Part shown: positions 16,190 through 25,158 of the stretch, in pieces
Layout: each line of letters starts with the position of its first letter
Position numbering within the stretch: the first letter of the stretch is position 1
DNA from: JBFXIE01 sp050176255
GTDB lineage: Bacteria > Pseudomonadota > Gammaproteobacteria > Burkholderiales > Burkholderiaceae_C
Reading direction: 5' to 3' (one strand)
DNA length: 40,707 nt
Assembly (NCBI RefSeq): GCF_050176255.1
Contig: NZ_JBFXIE010000030.1
Notes under the pieces: generated by a model
The model's database searches: none
What the model saw: the letters and a program-made list of their open reading frames with translations, nothing else
What the model was told of the DNA's origin: nothing
Made by a program: the position numbers and the translations under genes

Positions 16190-16507
16190 ATGACCCCTTT
16201 GCATTCCGGGGCGCCTTTGCCTGTGCCCACGCCGCAGCAGCAAAAGGTGCTTGACCGAATCCTGGTGCAGCGAGAGCGCAGGCGCGCGCGCAGCGCAGCC
16301 ATGCGCCAGGCGCACGCTCATGCAGCCACGCAAGAGCGCGTGGAGCCCGATGCGCCCTTGACTGCGCGGTTGATCACCTTTGCGCGCCTGCACCCCGTGG
16401 CAGTGGTGGCTGTGGCAGGCGTTGCGCTGGCGCTGGCAGGCCCCAATCGCGTGATTCGCTGGGCCGGACTTCTGGTGCCGCTGCTGGTGCGCATGCGGCG
16501 CGGCTAG
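16190..16507 (+). CDS. YqjK-like hypothetical protein
   Basis: 105 residues. A basic, alanine-rich N-terminal half (RERRRARSAAMRQAHAHAA) is followed by a hydrophobic segment (about residues 68-85, VAVVAVAGVALALAG) and a basic end. I cannot assign a domain with certainty; position after YqjD- and YqjE-like genes and the overall layout suggest a YqjK-type third partner. ATG 16190 lies two bases after the preceding stop codon, so translation is probably coupled. Confidence 0.7.
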   Translation: MTPLHSGAPLPVPTPQQQKVLDRILVQRERRRARSAAMRQAHAHAATQERVEPDAPLTARLITFARLHPVAVVAVAGVALALAGPNRVIRWAGLLVPLLVRMRRG

Positions 16508-16563
16508 CGCAGGGTTTGCGCTTGGGGGGCGTTAGGCCGCGTCCTGCGCCACGCGCACTGCGT

Positions 16564-17625
16564 CTAGGCTTGGCGCATGGCCTTGATGGCGCGCGCTACC
16601 TGGCCTACCAGGGCGGGTCCTTCGTAAATCAGGCCGGTATAGATTTGCACCACATCGGCGCCTGCACGGATTTTGCCCACCGCGTCCTCGGCGCTCATGA
16701 CTCCACCCACCCCGATGATCGGAAAGGCCGGCCCCAAGGCGGCGCGCAGTTGGCGGATCACGGCGTTGCTGGCTTCCAGCACCGGAGCGCCGCTCAGGCC
16801 CCCTGTTTCTTCGGCATGGCGCATTCCCTGCACTGCAGAACGGCTGATAGTGGTGTTGGTGGCAATCACCCCATCCATGCCTTGGCGCTGCAGCGTCGCA
16901 GCGATCACGGCGATCTGCGCTTCGTCCAGATCGGGTGCAATTTTCACGAAAAGGGGCACGCGGCGGCCTTGAGCGCTGGCGAGCTGTTCGCGGTGCTCCG
17001 CAATGGCGCCCAGTAGACCGTCCAGCGCCGCATCGCTTTGAAGGCTGCGCAGGTTCTGCGTATTGGGCGAGCTGATGTTCACGGCGACGTAGTCCGCGTG
17101 CGGATAGACGCCGTCCAGGCAAGTAAGGTAGTCGCGCGTGGCGTCTTCAATGGGGGTTGCTGCGTTCTTGCCGATGTTCAGACCCAGCAACAATTGGCTG
17201 CTACCGTGGTTCTGCGTACGGACGCGGGAGCGCTGCACATTGGCGACAAAGGTATCCAGCCCTTCGTTGTTGAAGCCCAGCCGATTAATCAGCGCACGTG
17301 CCTCGGGCAGGCGGAACATGCGCGGTTTGGGATTGCCCGGCTGGGGGCGGGGTGTGACAGTTCCCACCTCGACAAAACCGAAACCCATAGCGGCCAGCGC
17401 GTCGATGCAGCGCGCGTTCTTGTCCAGCCCTGCGGCCATGCCCACGCGGTTGGGAAAGCGCAGGCCTGCCAGTTCGATGGGGTCGTTCACGGTTTCGCCG
17501 CACCAGGCCCATTGCAGCGGAGTGCGCTGACCGCGCTCAAGCAGCTGCATGGTCAGTTCGTGGGCGGTTTCGGCATTCAGGCCGAAGAGAAAGGGGCGGG
17601 TGAGGGCGTAGGGCAGGAGAGACAT
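16564..17625 (-). CDS. pyrD: Dihydroorotate dehydrogenase (quinone), class 2
   Basis: 353 residues. FMN enzyme of pyrimidine synthesis that oxidises dihydroorotate to orotate with quinone as acceptor, bound to the inner membrane. The N-terminal helices (MSLLPYALTRPFLFGLNAET) form the membrane-associated quinone tunnel of class 2 enzymes. The core has GLDKN, GTVTPRPQPGNPKPR and the catalytic serine region NISSPNT (Ser185/186). FMN phosphate binding is at IIGVGGV and the following glycine-rich stretch. It is divergent from rpiA with only 35 bp between starts, so the two promoters must overlap. Confidence 0.95.
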   Translation of the reverse strand: MSLLPYALTRPFLFGLNAETAHELTMQLLERGQRTPLQWAWCGETVNDPIELAGLRFPNRVGMAAGLDKNARCIDALAAMGFGFVEVGTVTPRPQPGNPKPRMFRLPEARALINRLGFNNEGLDTFVANVQRSRVRTQNHGSSQLLLGLNIGKNAATPIEDATRDYLTCLDGVYPHADYVAVNISSPNTQNLRSLQSDAALDGLLGAIAEHREQLASAQGRRVPLFVKIAPDLDEAQIAVIAATLQRQGMDGVIATNTTISRSAVQGMRHAEETGGLSGAPVLEASNAVIRQLRAALGPAFPIIGVGGVMSAEDAVGKIRAGADVVQIYTGLIYEGPALVGQVARAIKAMRQA

Positions 17626-17660
17626 GGGGATAATTCAGAAATCTTTCCGGATTTTCCCTC

Positions 17661-18350
17661 ATGACTGCATCTACCCCACTTTCCCAAGACGAACTCAAGA
17701 CCCTGGTCGGCCAGGCCGCGCTGCAATACGTGGTGCCTGGCGAACTGGTGGGCGTGGGGACTGGCTCCACGGTCAACAAGTTCATTGAGGCGCTGGCGTC
17801 CATCAAGGACAGCATCCGCGGCGCGGTTTCCAGCTCCGAGGCCAGCACCGTACGGCTCAAGGCTTTGGGTATTCCCGTGCTGGACGCCAACCAGGTGCGC
17901 TCGCTGTCTGTGTACATCGATGGCGCCGATGAGATCGATGGCCGCGGCTACATGGTCAAGGGCGGCGGCGCGGCTCTCACGCGCGAGAAAATCGTGGCGG
18001 CGCTGGCGCACAACTTTGTCTGCATCGCCGACGAGTCCAAGCGGGTGGATGTGCTGGGTGCGTTCCCGTTGCCCGTGGAGGTGATTCCGATGGCCGCAGC
18101 TCACATCGCGCGGCGTTTCGAACTGCTGGGTGGTCAGGCTACGCTGCGCCTGAAGGACGGTCGGCCGCTGGTGACCGACAACGGCCAGCACATCCTGGAT
18201 GTGCGCGGCCTGCGCATCACCGATCCGCTGGCGCTTGAATCTGAGGTGAACCAGTGGCCCGGCGTGGTCACCGTGGGTGTTTTTGCGCACCACAAGGCCA
18301 GCGTCTGTCTGCTGGGCACGAGGCAGGGCGTGAAGACCCTGACGTACTGA
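17661..18350 (+). CDS. rpiA: Ribose-5-phosphate isomerase A
   Basis: 229 residues. Interconverts ribose 5-phosphate and ribulose 5-phosphate in the non-oxidative pentose phosphate pathway, supplying the ribose for PRPP and hence for the pathway of divergent pyrD. Signatures: GVGTGSTVNKFIEAL (phosphate loop), YIDGADEID and KGGGAALTREK with the catalytic acid/base residues. ATG 17661 gives MTASTPLSQDELKTLVGQAA, standard for the family. Confidence 0.96.
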   Translation: MTASTPLSQDELKTLVGQAALQYVVPGELVGVGTGSTVNKFIEALASIKDSIRGAVSSSEASTVRLKALGIPVLDANQVRSLSVYIDGADEIDGRGYMVKGGGAALTREKIVAALAHNFVCIADESKRVDVLGAFPLPVEVIPMAAAHIARRFELLGGQATLRLKDGRPLVTDNGQHILDVRGLRITDPLALESEVNQWPGVVTVGVFAHHKASVCLLGTRQGVKTLTY

Positions 18351-18517
18351 AATTTCATCGGCATAGGCCGACCGCTTGGCGGCTTTCGGCAGGCCAACGG
18401 CCAGGTGCGGAGGTGTTGTCTTTGAGGCGCAACTCGCCTGCGCCGAATGGCAGTCACGCCTTTGTCAAAGCCCACGAGAACAATCCGGCCTTTTCATAAA
18501 CCGAGAAGGAACCGGCC

Positions 18518-20692
18518 GTGCCTCGTGATTCATTAACAAAGCGTGGTTTCCCCAGCGCTCCGCGCAATCTGCTGCTGATCAGCGCTCTGCTGGCCTTGAC
18601 GGCCTGCGGAGGAAATGATGACGACAACTCCGTACCGGCGCCGGCGCCGGCACCGGCGCCCGCTCCGGTTGCGCAAAACGCAACCGCGCAACTGGCACTG
18701 CTGGAGACGACCGACCTGCACTACTACGTGCGCAGCTTCAACTACTACTCCAATCGGGACGACAACTCCCTGGGCCTGGAGCGCACCGCCACGCTGATCC
18801 ACAAGGCACGCAGCGAATTCTCCAACACCCTTTTGGTGGACAACGGCGACACCATTCAGGGCTCGGTGCTGGGCACTTACGAAGCGATGGTCGCCCCGCT
18901 GCCTGCCACCCAGCAGCTGACCATGTACAAAGCCATGGCCTCGCTGAAGTACGACGCGGGTGTACTGGGCAACCACGAATTCAACTTCGGCCTGCCCTAC
19001 CTCAGCCAGATTCTCGGCGGTGGTCTGGATGTGGACGGAGTGGATCCCAAGATCGGCTCCAAGGACAAGGGCCCGGGCTTTCCAATCGTGACTGCCAACG
19101 TCACCAGCCTGAAAACCGGCAAGCCACTGATCGACCCTTACGTCATCCTGGAGCGCAACCTGACGGCCACGCAGGCCGATGGCAAGACCGTCATGCTGCC
19201 GATCAAGATTGGTGTCATCGGTATCACTACGCCTGGCATCCTGAACTGGGACAAGGACAAGCTGGACGGTAAAGTCAGCACCCAGGATGGCCGCGATACG
19301 GTCGCCAAGTATGTGCCCGAAGTGCGCGCCAAGGGGGCCGACCTGGTTTTCGTGCTGCTGCACGGCGGCATGAGCGCCAATGGCTACTTTGCCAACATGG
19401 AGAACCCTGGCTACTACATCACCAAGGATGTGAAGGGTATCGATGGCATCGTGATGGGCCACGAGCACAATACATTCCCCGACCGCGGGGCCAACCCGGC
19501 CTACAAGTTTGAAGGTGCGGACAACGCCAAGGGCACCCTCAATGGCGTGCCGGCCGTGATGGCCAGCTCGTGGGGCAAGGCGCTGGGCGTGATCAGCTAC
19601 TCGCTCAAGTGGGATGGCGCGGCCAAGAAGTGGTCGGTGGATACCGCGAAGACCGACGTTCAGGTGCGCACCACGCAGACGGGCAGCAACCCCAACACAT
19701 ACGTGGCATCTGACTCGGCCGTGGTGCAGGCGGTGCAGGAGCTGCACGACAAGACGCGTGCGTACGTGCAGTCGCCCGTGGGCAACACGGACTTCCGCCT
19801 GAGCTCCATGTTTGCCGACGTGGGCGATGTGACGGCCCTGCAGATCGTCAACCAGGCGCAGCAGGAGCATGTGGCCAACTACGTCAAGAACAACCTGCCG
19901 CAGTACGCGAGCCTGCCAGTTCTGTCGGTCACTGCGCCGTTCAAGGCCGGTTACCAGAGCAGTACCGACTACACCGACGTGAAGGCTGGCACGATGACCG
20001 TTGCCAATGCCGCTGACCTGTACCTGTACGACAACAACACCGTCAACGCGGTGAAGGTGACGGGTGCCCAGATCAAGCTGTGGCTGGAAAATGCGGCAAA
20101 CCGTTTCAACCAGATCGACCCGGCGAAGACGGCAGACCAGTGGCTCATCAACGACAGCAAGACCGGCGTGCAGCCTGGCTCGTCGTTCCCGGGCTACAAC
20201 TACGACGTGTTCACCACGCCGGACATCAGCTACGAGATCGACGTGACCAAGCCCAAGTACAACGTCAATAAGCCGGTAGCGGGTGAAGAGCGCATCAAGA
20301 ACCTGACGTACAAAGGTCAACCGATGAACCCTGCGCAGGAGTTCATCATTGCCACCAACAACTATCGTGCCAACGCCAGCGCGCCTTACATCCTGGGCAC
20401 CGGCAAGAAGTTCGACATCATCTGGGCATCCCCCGATGCCAATCGTGAAGTGGTGCTGAACTACGTCAAGACCAAAAAGGATATGACCCGCGTGGCCAAC
20501 GGCTCGGATCGTAGCTGGCGCTTTGCCAAGGTGGCCACCGCAGGCAAGGTGCTGTTCAAGTCGGGCAAGGACGAACTGGACTTGGCTCGGGCCTCCGGTC
20601 TGACCAACATCAGCGTTGAAAAGGCAGACGACACCGGCGTCAATAACGGCACCGGCGCTTACACGGTCTATCGCATCGACCTCAGCCAGTGA
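18518..20692 (+). CDS. cpdB: CpdB-like 2',3'-cyclic nucleotide phosphodiesterase / 3'-nucleotidase lipoprotein
   Basis: 724 residues. GTG start at 18518, with GAAGGA nine bases upstream. An N-terminal signal with lipobox LTAC (Cys30) predicts a lipoprotein, followed by an acidic stretch and an (Ala-Pro) linker. The metallophosphatase domain shows TTDLHYY, DNGDTIQG, GNHEFNFG and GHEHN, the two-metal ligand set. A 5'-nucleotidase C-terminal domain covers the second half. E. coli CpdB is a soluble periplasmic protein; here a lipid anchor is predicted, with Gly at +2 suggesting outer-membrane sorting. It scavenges nucleotides outside the cytoplasm. CpdB rather than UshA is preferred from the YYSNRDDNSLGLERTATLI region. 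Confidence 0.87.
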   Translation: MPRDSLTKRGFPSAPRNLLLISALLALTACGGNDDDNSVPAPAPAPAPAPVAQNATAQLALLETTDLHYYVRSFNYYSNRDDNSLGLERTATLIHKARSEFSNTLLVDNGDTIQGSVLGTYEAMVAPLPATQQLTMYKAMASLKYDAGVLGNHEFNFGLPYLSQILGGGLDVDGVDPKIGSKDKGPGFPIVTANVTSLKTGKPLIDPYVILERNLTATQADGKTVMLPIKIGVIGITTPGILNWDKDKLDGKVSTQDGRDTVAKYVPEVRAKGADLVFVLLHGGMSANGYFANMENPGYYITKDVKGIDGIVMGHEHNTFPDRGANPAYKFEGADNAKGTLNGVPAVMASSWGKALGVISYSLKWDGAAKKWSVDTAKTDVQVRTTQTGSNPNTYVASDSAVVQAVQELHDKTRAYVQSPVGNTDFRLSSMFADVGDVTALQIVNQAQQEHVANYVKNNLPQYASLPVLSVTAPFKAGYQSSTDYTDVKAGTMTVANAADLYLYDNNTVNAVKVTGAQIKLWLENAANRFNQIDPAKTADQWLINDSKTGVQPGSSFPGYNYDVFTTPDISYEIDVTKPKYNVNKPVAGEERIKNLTYKGQPMNPAQEFIIATNNYRANASAPYILGTGKKFDIIWASPDANREVVLNYVKTKKDMTRVANGSDRSWRFAKVATAGKVLFKSGKDELDLARASGLTNISVEKADDTGVNNGTGAYTVYRIDLSQ
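18634..18669 (+). repeat. Six-base tandem repeat encoding Ala-Pro linker
   Basis: Imperfect hexamer repeats of the GCCGGC/ACCGGC type, about six units, encode the alternating Pro-Ala linker just after the lipobox of the CpdB-like protein. Changes in unit number would keep the frame. Confidence 0.7.
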
Positions 20693-20724
20693 TAGGGGCT
20701 GCACCGGTGCTGCCGGTGTAGTGC

Positions 20725-20760
20725 AACAACAAGGCCACCCTAGAGGTGGCCTTGTTGTTT
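20725..20760. terminator. Bidirectional rho-independent terminator
   Basis: AACAACAAGGCCACC pairs with GGTGGCCTTGTTGTT around CTAGA, with T-rich flank on the right. It lies between convergent cpdB (+) and the DUF4124/glutaredoxin gene (-). Confidence 0.9.
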
Positions 20761-20779
20761 CAGCTTAGGTGCGGGTGCC

Positions 20780-21415
20780 TCAAAAACGGATACCTGCCGG
20801 ATTGTTGGGCGTGGGGCCGTCGACGACGGGTGGGGCTGCCGGACGCGGCGGGGGCGCAGGTTCAGCAGCAGGTGTTGGAGGTTTGCCGGACACCAAAGGC
20901 GTGGGGGCGGGCGCCTGGTAGTTGCGCGGCAACTGCGATTGCTGTGGGTAGCCAGCCGCATCCAGGTATTGGGTCCACTGGGCGTCAGAAAAACCCTGCA
21001 AGTGCTGCGCACCAATGGTGCCGAAGGGCACGCTAGTCACTCCGCTCAGGCGCTTGAGGGCGTCCAGGTCTTCGTTGCTGGTGATCGTGCGTTCGGTAAA
21101 CGGAATGCCGCGATTGACAAGCAGGTTGCGTGCACTGTTGCAGGGTACGCAATCGCTGCTGGTGTACAGCGTCACGGGAAAGCGTGTGGCCGTTTGTCGC
21201 AACTGGTAAGGCAGGGTCTCCAGGCCACTGGCGCTGCGTGGCCCACCGCTGATGACCTTGCCCTCAGCGCCCGCGGCGGGGGCACGATCTGAAAAGGTCA
21301 CCTTGCCGTCCGGCCCGACGATGCGGTACACATGCTGGGCTTGCGCAGCAGGGGGCAGCACGGTGGCTGCAGCGCAGGTGGCGGCAAGGGCGGCAGCGGT
21401 GCGAAGGATAGACAT
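20780..21415 (-). CDS. Exported DUF4124 plus glutaredoxin-like protein
   Basis: 211 residues. A signal peptide (residues 1-26, cleavage after AQA) is followed by a DUF4124 segment (HVYRIVGPDGKVTFSDRAP) and a glutaredoxin-like domain with redox motif CVPC (Cys89, Cys92) and the cis-proline region TSVPFGTIG. The C-terminal 50 residues are a Pro/Ala-rich low-complexity tail. The predicted location is the periplasm, where a thiol-disulfide role is plausible but unproved. I chose ATG 21415 (MSILRTAAALAATCAAATVL), preceded by AAGAGGAAA; the longer frame to 21532 lacks support. It is last in the minus-strand run after oligopeptidase A, 121 bp away. Confidence 0.8.
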   Translation of the reverse strand: MSILRTAAALAATCAAATVLPPAAQAQHVYRIVGPDGKVTFSDRAPAAGAEGKVISGGPRSASGLETLPYQLRQTATRFPVTLYTSSDCVPCNSARNLLVNRGIPFTERTITSNEDLDALKRLSGVTSVPFGTIGAQHLQGFSDAQWTQYLDAAGYPQQSQLPRNYQAPAPTPLVSGKPPTPAAEPAPPPRPAAPPVVDGPTPNNPAGIRF

Positions 21416-21442
21416 GCGGTTTCCTCTTGGCTGTGATGTGGC

Positions 21443-21482
21443 AAAAATCATAGCTGCAAGCGTCTGTCCTGTGATGACTGGT
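21443..21482 (-). repeat. Partial, degenerate dispersed repeat
   Basis: AAAATCATAGCTGCAAGCGT resembles the inverted half-site (ATAGCTGCCAGCGCTTG) found elsewhere, but the second half is not recognisable. Low-confidence member of the family. Confidence 0.3.
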
Positions 21483-21536
21483 GCGGTATGAGAAAGCCTA
21501 TTGCCCACCAAGGGGCTGACGCCCGCAGCCATGTTT

Positions 21537-23570
21537 TCAGGAGGTCATGCCTTGGTGTCGCAGCAGTGCATCCAGCGTGGGCTCGCGGCCCCGGAAGGCT
21601 TTGAAAGAGTCCATGGCCGGGCGGCTGCCGCCCGCTTCCAGGATGGCCTGGCGGTAGCGCCGACCGGTCTCCAGGCTGGGCTCGCCGTTGGCACTGGCGG
21701 TTTCCTCGAACGCGGCATAAGCGTCGGCGCTGAGCACTTCCGCCCACTTGTAGCTGTAGTAGCCTGCGGCGTAGCCGCCTGCGAAGATGTGGCTGAACGT
21801 GTGGGCCGTGCGGCTGAACGTGGGTGGCTTGAGCACGGCCACTTCATCGCGCACGCGATCCAGCAACGCCAGCAGGTCGCCTTGCGGGTCATGCTCGGTG
21901 TGCAGCAGCATGTCGAAGAGCGCGAATTCGATTTGGCGCAGTGTGGCCATTCCTGACTGGAAGTTTTTGGCTGCGATCATCTTGTCGAACAGCGGGCGCG
22001 GCAGTGGCTCGCCAGTGTCCACATGGGCGGTCATGTGGCGCAGCACTTCCCATTCCCAGCAGAAGTTCTCCATGAACTGGCTGGGCAATTCCACGGCGTC
22101 CCACTCCACGCCGCTGATGCCGGACACGTCGCGCTCGTTCACCTGGGTCAGCATGTGGTGCAGGCCATGGCCGAATTCGTGGAACAGGGTGATCACGTCG
22201 TCGTGCGTGAGCAGCGCGGGCGCTCCATCAACTCCGTCGGCAAAGTTGCACACCAGATGCGCCACGGGCGTCTGAAGCTGGCCCGTGTCGGGGCGCAGCC
22301 AGCGTGCGCGGGCGTCGTCCATCCACGCCCCGCCGCGCTTGCCCTGGCGAGCGGGTTGGTCCAAGTAGAACTGGCCCACCAGCTGACCGCCGCGCTCGAT
22401 GCGGTAAAACTCCACGGCGTTGTTCCACACGGGTGCGGTGTCGCGGCGGATGGCCACCTCGAACAGCGTCTCGACGATCTTGAACAGCCCGGCGAGCACC
22501 TTGGGCGCCGTGAAGTACTGCTTGACCTCTTGCTCGCTGAAGGCGTAGCGCGCTTCCTTGAGCTTCTCGGAGATGTAGGGCCAGTCCCAGGACTGGGGGG
22601 TGGCCAGGCCCAGAGCTTCTGCGGCAAAGGCTCGCAGATCGGCCACGTCCTTCTCGGCAAAGGGCCGGGCGCGGTGCGCCAGATCCCGCAGGAAGTGGAT
22701 GACCTGCTCGGGCGACTGGGCCATCTTGGGCACGAGTGACACCTGGCCGAAATTGGCGTAGCCCAGCAGTTGCGCCTCTTCCCTGCGCAGAGCGAGGATT
22801 TCGGCCATCACGGCGGTGTTGTCGAAGCGCGCAGCGTCACCACTGGCCTGGTCGGAGGCGCGCGTGACGTAGGCGCGGTAGAGTGTTTCGCGCAGTGCGC
22901 TGCTGGTAGCGAACTGCATGACCGGCAGGTAGCACGGCATCTTCAGCGTGAGCTTGTAGCCGTCCTTGCCCTCGGCCTGGGCCGCGGCGCGGGCGGCGTT
23001 CTGCACGTCGGCGGGCAGGCCGTCGATTTCATCGTCCGTGGCGTAGTAGGCGAACGCGTCGGTCGCGTCCAGGGCGTTTTCGCTGAACTTTTGCTGCAGT
23101 TCGGCCTGGCGTTCCTGGATAGCGGCAAAGCGTTCCTTGGCTGCCCCCTGCAGCTCGGCGCCCGACAGCACGAAGTTGCGTATCGCGTTGCTGTGCGCCC
23201 GTCGCTGCTCGGGGTTGAGCGTGGCGGGGTCGATTGCCTTGTACTTGGCGTACAGACGCTCGTCGGCGCCCAGGCGGGTCCAGAAATCGGTGATGCGCGG
23301 CAGTGCCTCGTTGTAGGCGGCGCGCAGCTCGGGAGTGTCGGCCACGCTGTTGAGGTGGCTTACGGCGCCCCAGGCGCGGCCCAGTTCTTCGGTGGCGACG
23401 TCCAGCACGCGGGCGATCGCGTCCCAGCGCGCGGGGAAGTCGGGCCGGGTGACGGTCTCCAGCGCGGTGTCCGCGCGTTGCAGCAGCACGTCCACGGCCG
23501 GGGCTACGTCGGCGGGATTGATGCGGTCGAAGGGGATGTGGCCTGAGAAGTCGAGGAGGGGATTGCTCAT
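21537..23570 (-). CDS. prlC: Oligopeptidase A (M3 family metallopeptidase)
   Basis: 677 residues, the normal length for PrlC/OpdA. The zinc motif HEFGHGLHHML (about residue 463) with the downstream glutamate region marks an M3 thimet-type oligopeptidase. It degrades short peptides, including cleaved signal peptides, in the cytoplasm. ATG 23570 gives MSNPLLDFSGHIPFDRINPA, the conserved start. It follows folD by 31 bp, so the two are probably co-transcribed. Confidence 0.94.
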   Translation of the reverse strand: MSNPLLDFSGHIPFDRINPADVAPAVDVLLQRADTALETVTRPDFPARWDAIARVLDVATEELGRAWGAVSHLNSVADTPELRAAYNEALPRITDFWTRLGADERLYAKYKAIDPATLNPEQRRAHSNAIRNFVLSGAELQGAAKERFAAIQERQAELQQKFSENALDATDAFAYYATDDEIDGLPADVQNAARAAAQAEGKDGYKLTLKMPCYLPVMQFATSSALRETLYRAYVTRASDQASGDAARFDNTAVMAEILALRREEAQLLGYANFGQVSLVPKMAQSPEQVIHFLRDLAHRARPFAEKDVADLRAFAAEALGLATPQSWDWPYISEKLKEARYAFSEQEVKQYFTAPKVLAGLFKIVETLFEVAIRRDTAPVWNNAVEFYRIERGGQLVGQFYLDQPARQGKRGGAWMDDARARWLRPDTGQLQTPVAHLVCNFADGVDGAPALLTHDDVITLFHEFGHGLHHMLTQVNERDVSGISGVEWDAVELPSQFMENFCWEWEVLRHMTAHVDTGEPLPRPLFDKMIAAKNFQSGMATLRQIEFALFDMLLHTEHDPQGDLLALLDRVRDEVAVLKPPTFSRTAHTFSHIFAGGYAAGYYSYKWAEVLSADAYAAFEETASANGEPSLETGRRYRQAILEAGGSRPAMDSFKAFRGREPTLDALLRHQGMTS

Positions 23571-23601
23571 GCGGTGATAGATGGCGTTGGGACGGGTTGG
23601 T

Positions 23602-24453
23602 TCAAGCCAGGCGCTCAGCCGCCTCCAGCGTGTTGACCAGCAGCATGGTGATGGTCATGGGGCCCACCCCGCCGGGCACGGGTGTGATCCAGCCGGCCAC
23701 CTGCCTGACGCCTTCAAAGTCCACGTCGCCGCACAGCTTGCCTTCGTCGTTGCGGTTCATGCCCACGTCGATCACCACGGCGCCGGGCTTGACCATGTCG
23801 GCCGTTAGCACGTTGCGCTTGCCCACGGCGGCGACCACCACGTCTGCCTGGCGCGTCATGGCACCCAGGTCAGCCGTGCCGCTGTGGCAGACGGTGACGG
23901 TGGCGTTGGCCGTCAGCAGCATCATGGCCATGGGCTTGCCGACGATGTTGCTGCGGCCAATCACCACCGCATGCTTGCCGCGCAGGTCTTTCATGCCTAT
24001 GGATTCGAGCATCTTCATGCAGCCGTAGGGCGTGCAGGCCTTGAAGCCCACTTCGCCCACCATCAGCGCGCCGGCGCTGGCCACATGGAAACCATCCACA
24101 TCCTTCAGAGGCGAGATGGCTTCGATGACTTTGTGGTCGTCAATGTGCTTGGGCAGGGGCAGTTGCACCAGGATGCCGTGAATGCTGGGGTCGTTGTTCA
24201 GCGCCTCCACGCGTGCCAGCAACTGCTCTTCAGTCAGCGTGGCGTCGTACTTTTCCAGTACCGAATGAAAGCCCACTTCTTCGCACGCCTTGACCTTGTT
24301 GCGCACATAGACCTGGCTGGCCGGGTTGTCTCCCACGAGCACCACGGCCAGGCCGGGGGTGATGCCGCGGGCTTTTAGCGCAGTGGTGCGCTGGGCGACT
24401 TCGGTGCGCAGTTGGCGCGAGAGGGCGTTGCCGTCGATCAGTTGGGCTGTCAT
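23602..24453 (-). CDS. folD: Bifunctional methylene-THF dehydrogenase / methenyl-THF cyclohydrolase
   Basis: 283 residues. NADP-dependent oxidation of 5,10-methylene-THF and hydrolysis to 10-formyl-THF in one-carbon metabolism. Family blocks: VGDNPASQVYVRNKVKACEE with the catalytic lysine, GILVQLPLPKHID, the PTPxG-type block CTPYGCMKML (variant), and the Rossmann motif VVIGRSNIVGKPMA. I chose ATG 24453 (MTAQLIDGNALSRQLRTEVA); an ATG at 24465 would add four residues. It follows the response regulator gene; the intervening 78 bp holds a palindromic repeat. Confidence 0.94.
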   Translation of the reverse strand: MTAQLIDGNALSRQLRTEVAQRTTALKARGITPGLAVVLVGDNPASQVYVRNKVKACEEVGFHSVLEKYDATLTEEQLLARVEALNNDPSIHGILVQLPLPKHIDDHKVIEAISPLKDVDGFHVASAGALMVGEVGFKACTPYGCMKMLESIGMKDLRGKHAVVIGRSNIVGKPMAMMLLTANATVTVCHSGTADLGAMTRQADVVVAAVGKRNVLTADMVKPGAVVIDVGMNRNDEGKLCGDVDFEGVRQVAGWITPVPGGVGPMTITMLLVNTLEAAERLA

Positions 24454-24471
24454 TGGTGAATCCACGATACA

Positions 24472-24526
24472 AATGAAAAAGCTGCCTGGCGCTTATGGAA
24501 TATGCGCAGGCAGCTATGAAAATTGA
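24472..24526. repeat. Dispersed palindromic repeat, copy E (folD upstream)
   Basis: A near-perfect dyad, AGCTGCCTGGCGC ... GCGCAGGCAGCT, sits between the response regulator stop and the folD start. As RNA it would form a stem of about 12 bp, which may affect stability or read-through between the two genes. Confidence 0.8.
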
Positions 24527-24531
24527 AGCGA

Positions 24532-25158
24532 TCAGACCTTGGTGGGAGTTTGCCCCAGGGCAATCTTGAGCAGGTCGGCCACGGTGTTGGCGCCCAGCTT
24601 TTCCATAATGTTGGCGCGGTGCGCCTCCACCGTCTTGATGCTGATGCCCAGGTCGTCGGCGATCTGCTTGTTGAGGCGGCCAGCGACGATGCGCTCGAGT
24701 ACCTGCGCCTCGCGGCCGGTGAGCTTGGACATCAGCGCATCGCGGCTGGCGGCTTGCTGGTGGTCGGCAAAAGCCTCGCGGGCGCGATCCAGCATGCGCT
24801 CGACCACGGACAACAGCTCTTCTTCATTGAAGGGTTTCTGGATGAAGTCCAGGGCTCCCTTCTTCATGGTGTTGACGGCCATCGGGACATCGCCATGGCC
24901 GGTGATGAACACGATGGGCAGGGGTGACTTGCGCTCCATCAGCTTGTCTTGCAACTCCAGGCCGGTCATGCCACCCATTCGGATATCTACGATCAGGCAG
25001 GCCACCTCGCGGGGGTCGTAGCGGGCCAGGAAGGATTCGGCGGAATCAAAGCAGCGCACCCGGTAATCCTTGCCCTCCAGCAGCCATTGAAGCGAGTCGC
25101 GAACGGCTTCGTCGTCGTCCACCACATAGACGGTCCCCTTTTTTGGAATCAAACTCAT
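24532..25158 (-). CDS. FixJ/TtrR-type response regulator
   Basis: 208 residues. Receiver domain (residues 1-125) with acidic pocket VVDDDEAVRDSL, phospho-acceptor Asp58 (CLIVDIRMGG), Thr in FITGHGDVP and Lys in FIQKPFNEEEL; then a LuxR/GerE helix-turn-helix (LTGREAQVLERIVAGRLNKQ and KTVEAHRANIMEKLGA). It acts as a DNA-binding transcription factor once phosphorylated by the adjacent kinase. Its ATG overlaps the kinase stop (ATGA), so the pair is translationally coupled. Targets are not known; the divergent aceE promoter is an obvious candidate by position. Confidence 0.92.
   Translation of the reverse strand: MSLIPKKGTVYVVDDDEAVRDSLQWLLEGKDYRVRCFDSAESFLARYDPREVACLIVDIRMGGMTGLELQDKLMERKSPLPIVFITGHGDVPMAVNTMKKGALDFIQKPFNEEELLSVVERMLDRAREAFADHQQAASRDALMSKLTGREAQVLERIVAGRLNKQIADDLGISIKTVEAHRANIMEKLGANTVADLLKIALGQTPTKV

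Noticed and set aside
18351..18517. Possible small RNA or gene between rpiA and cpdB.
   Set aside because: Only weak short dyads are present; there is no convincing promoter, hairpin with T-run or reading frame.
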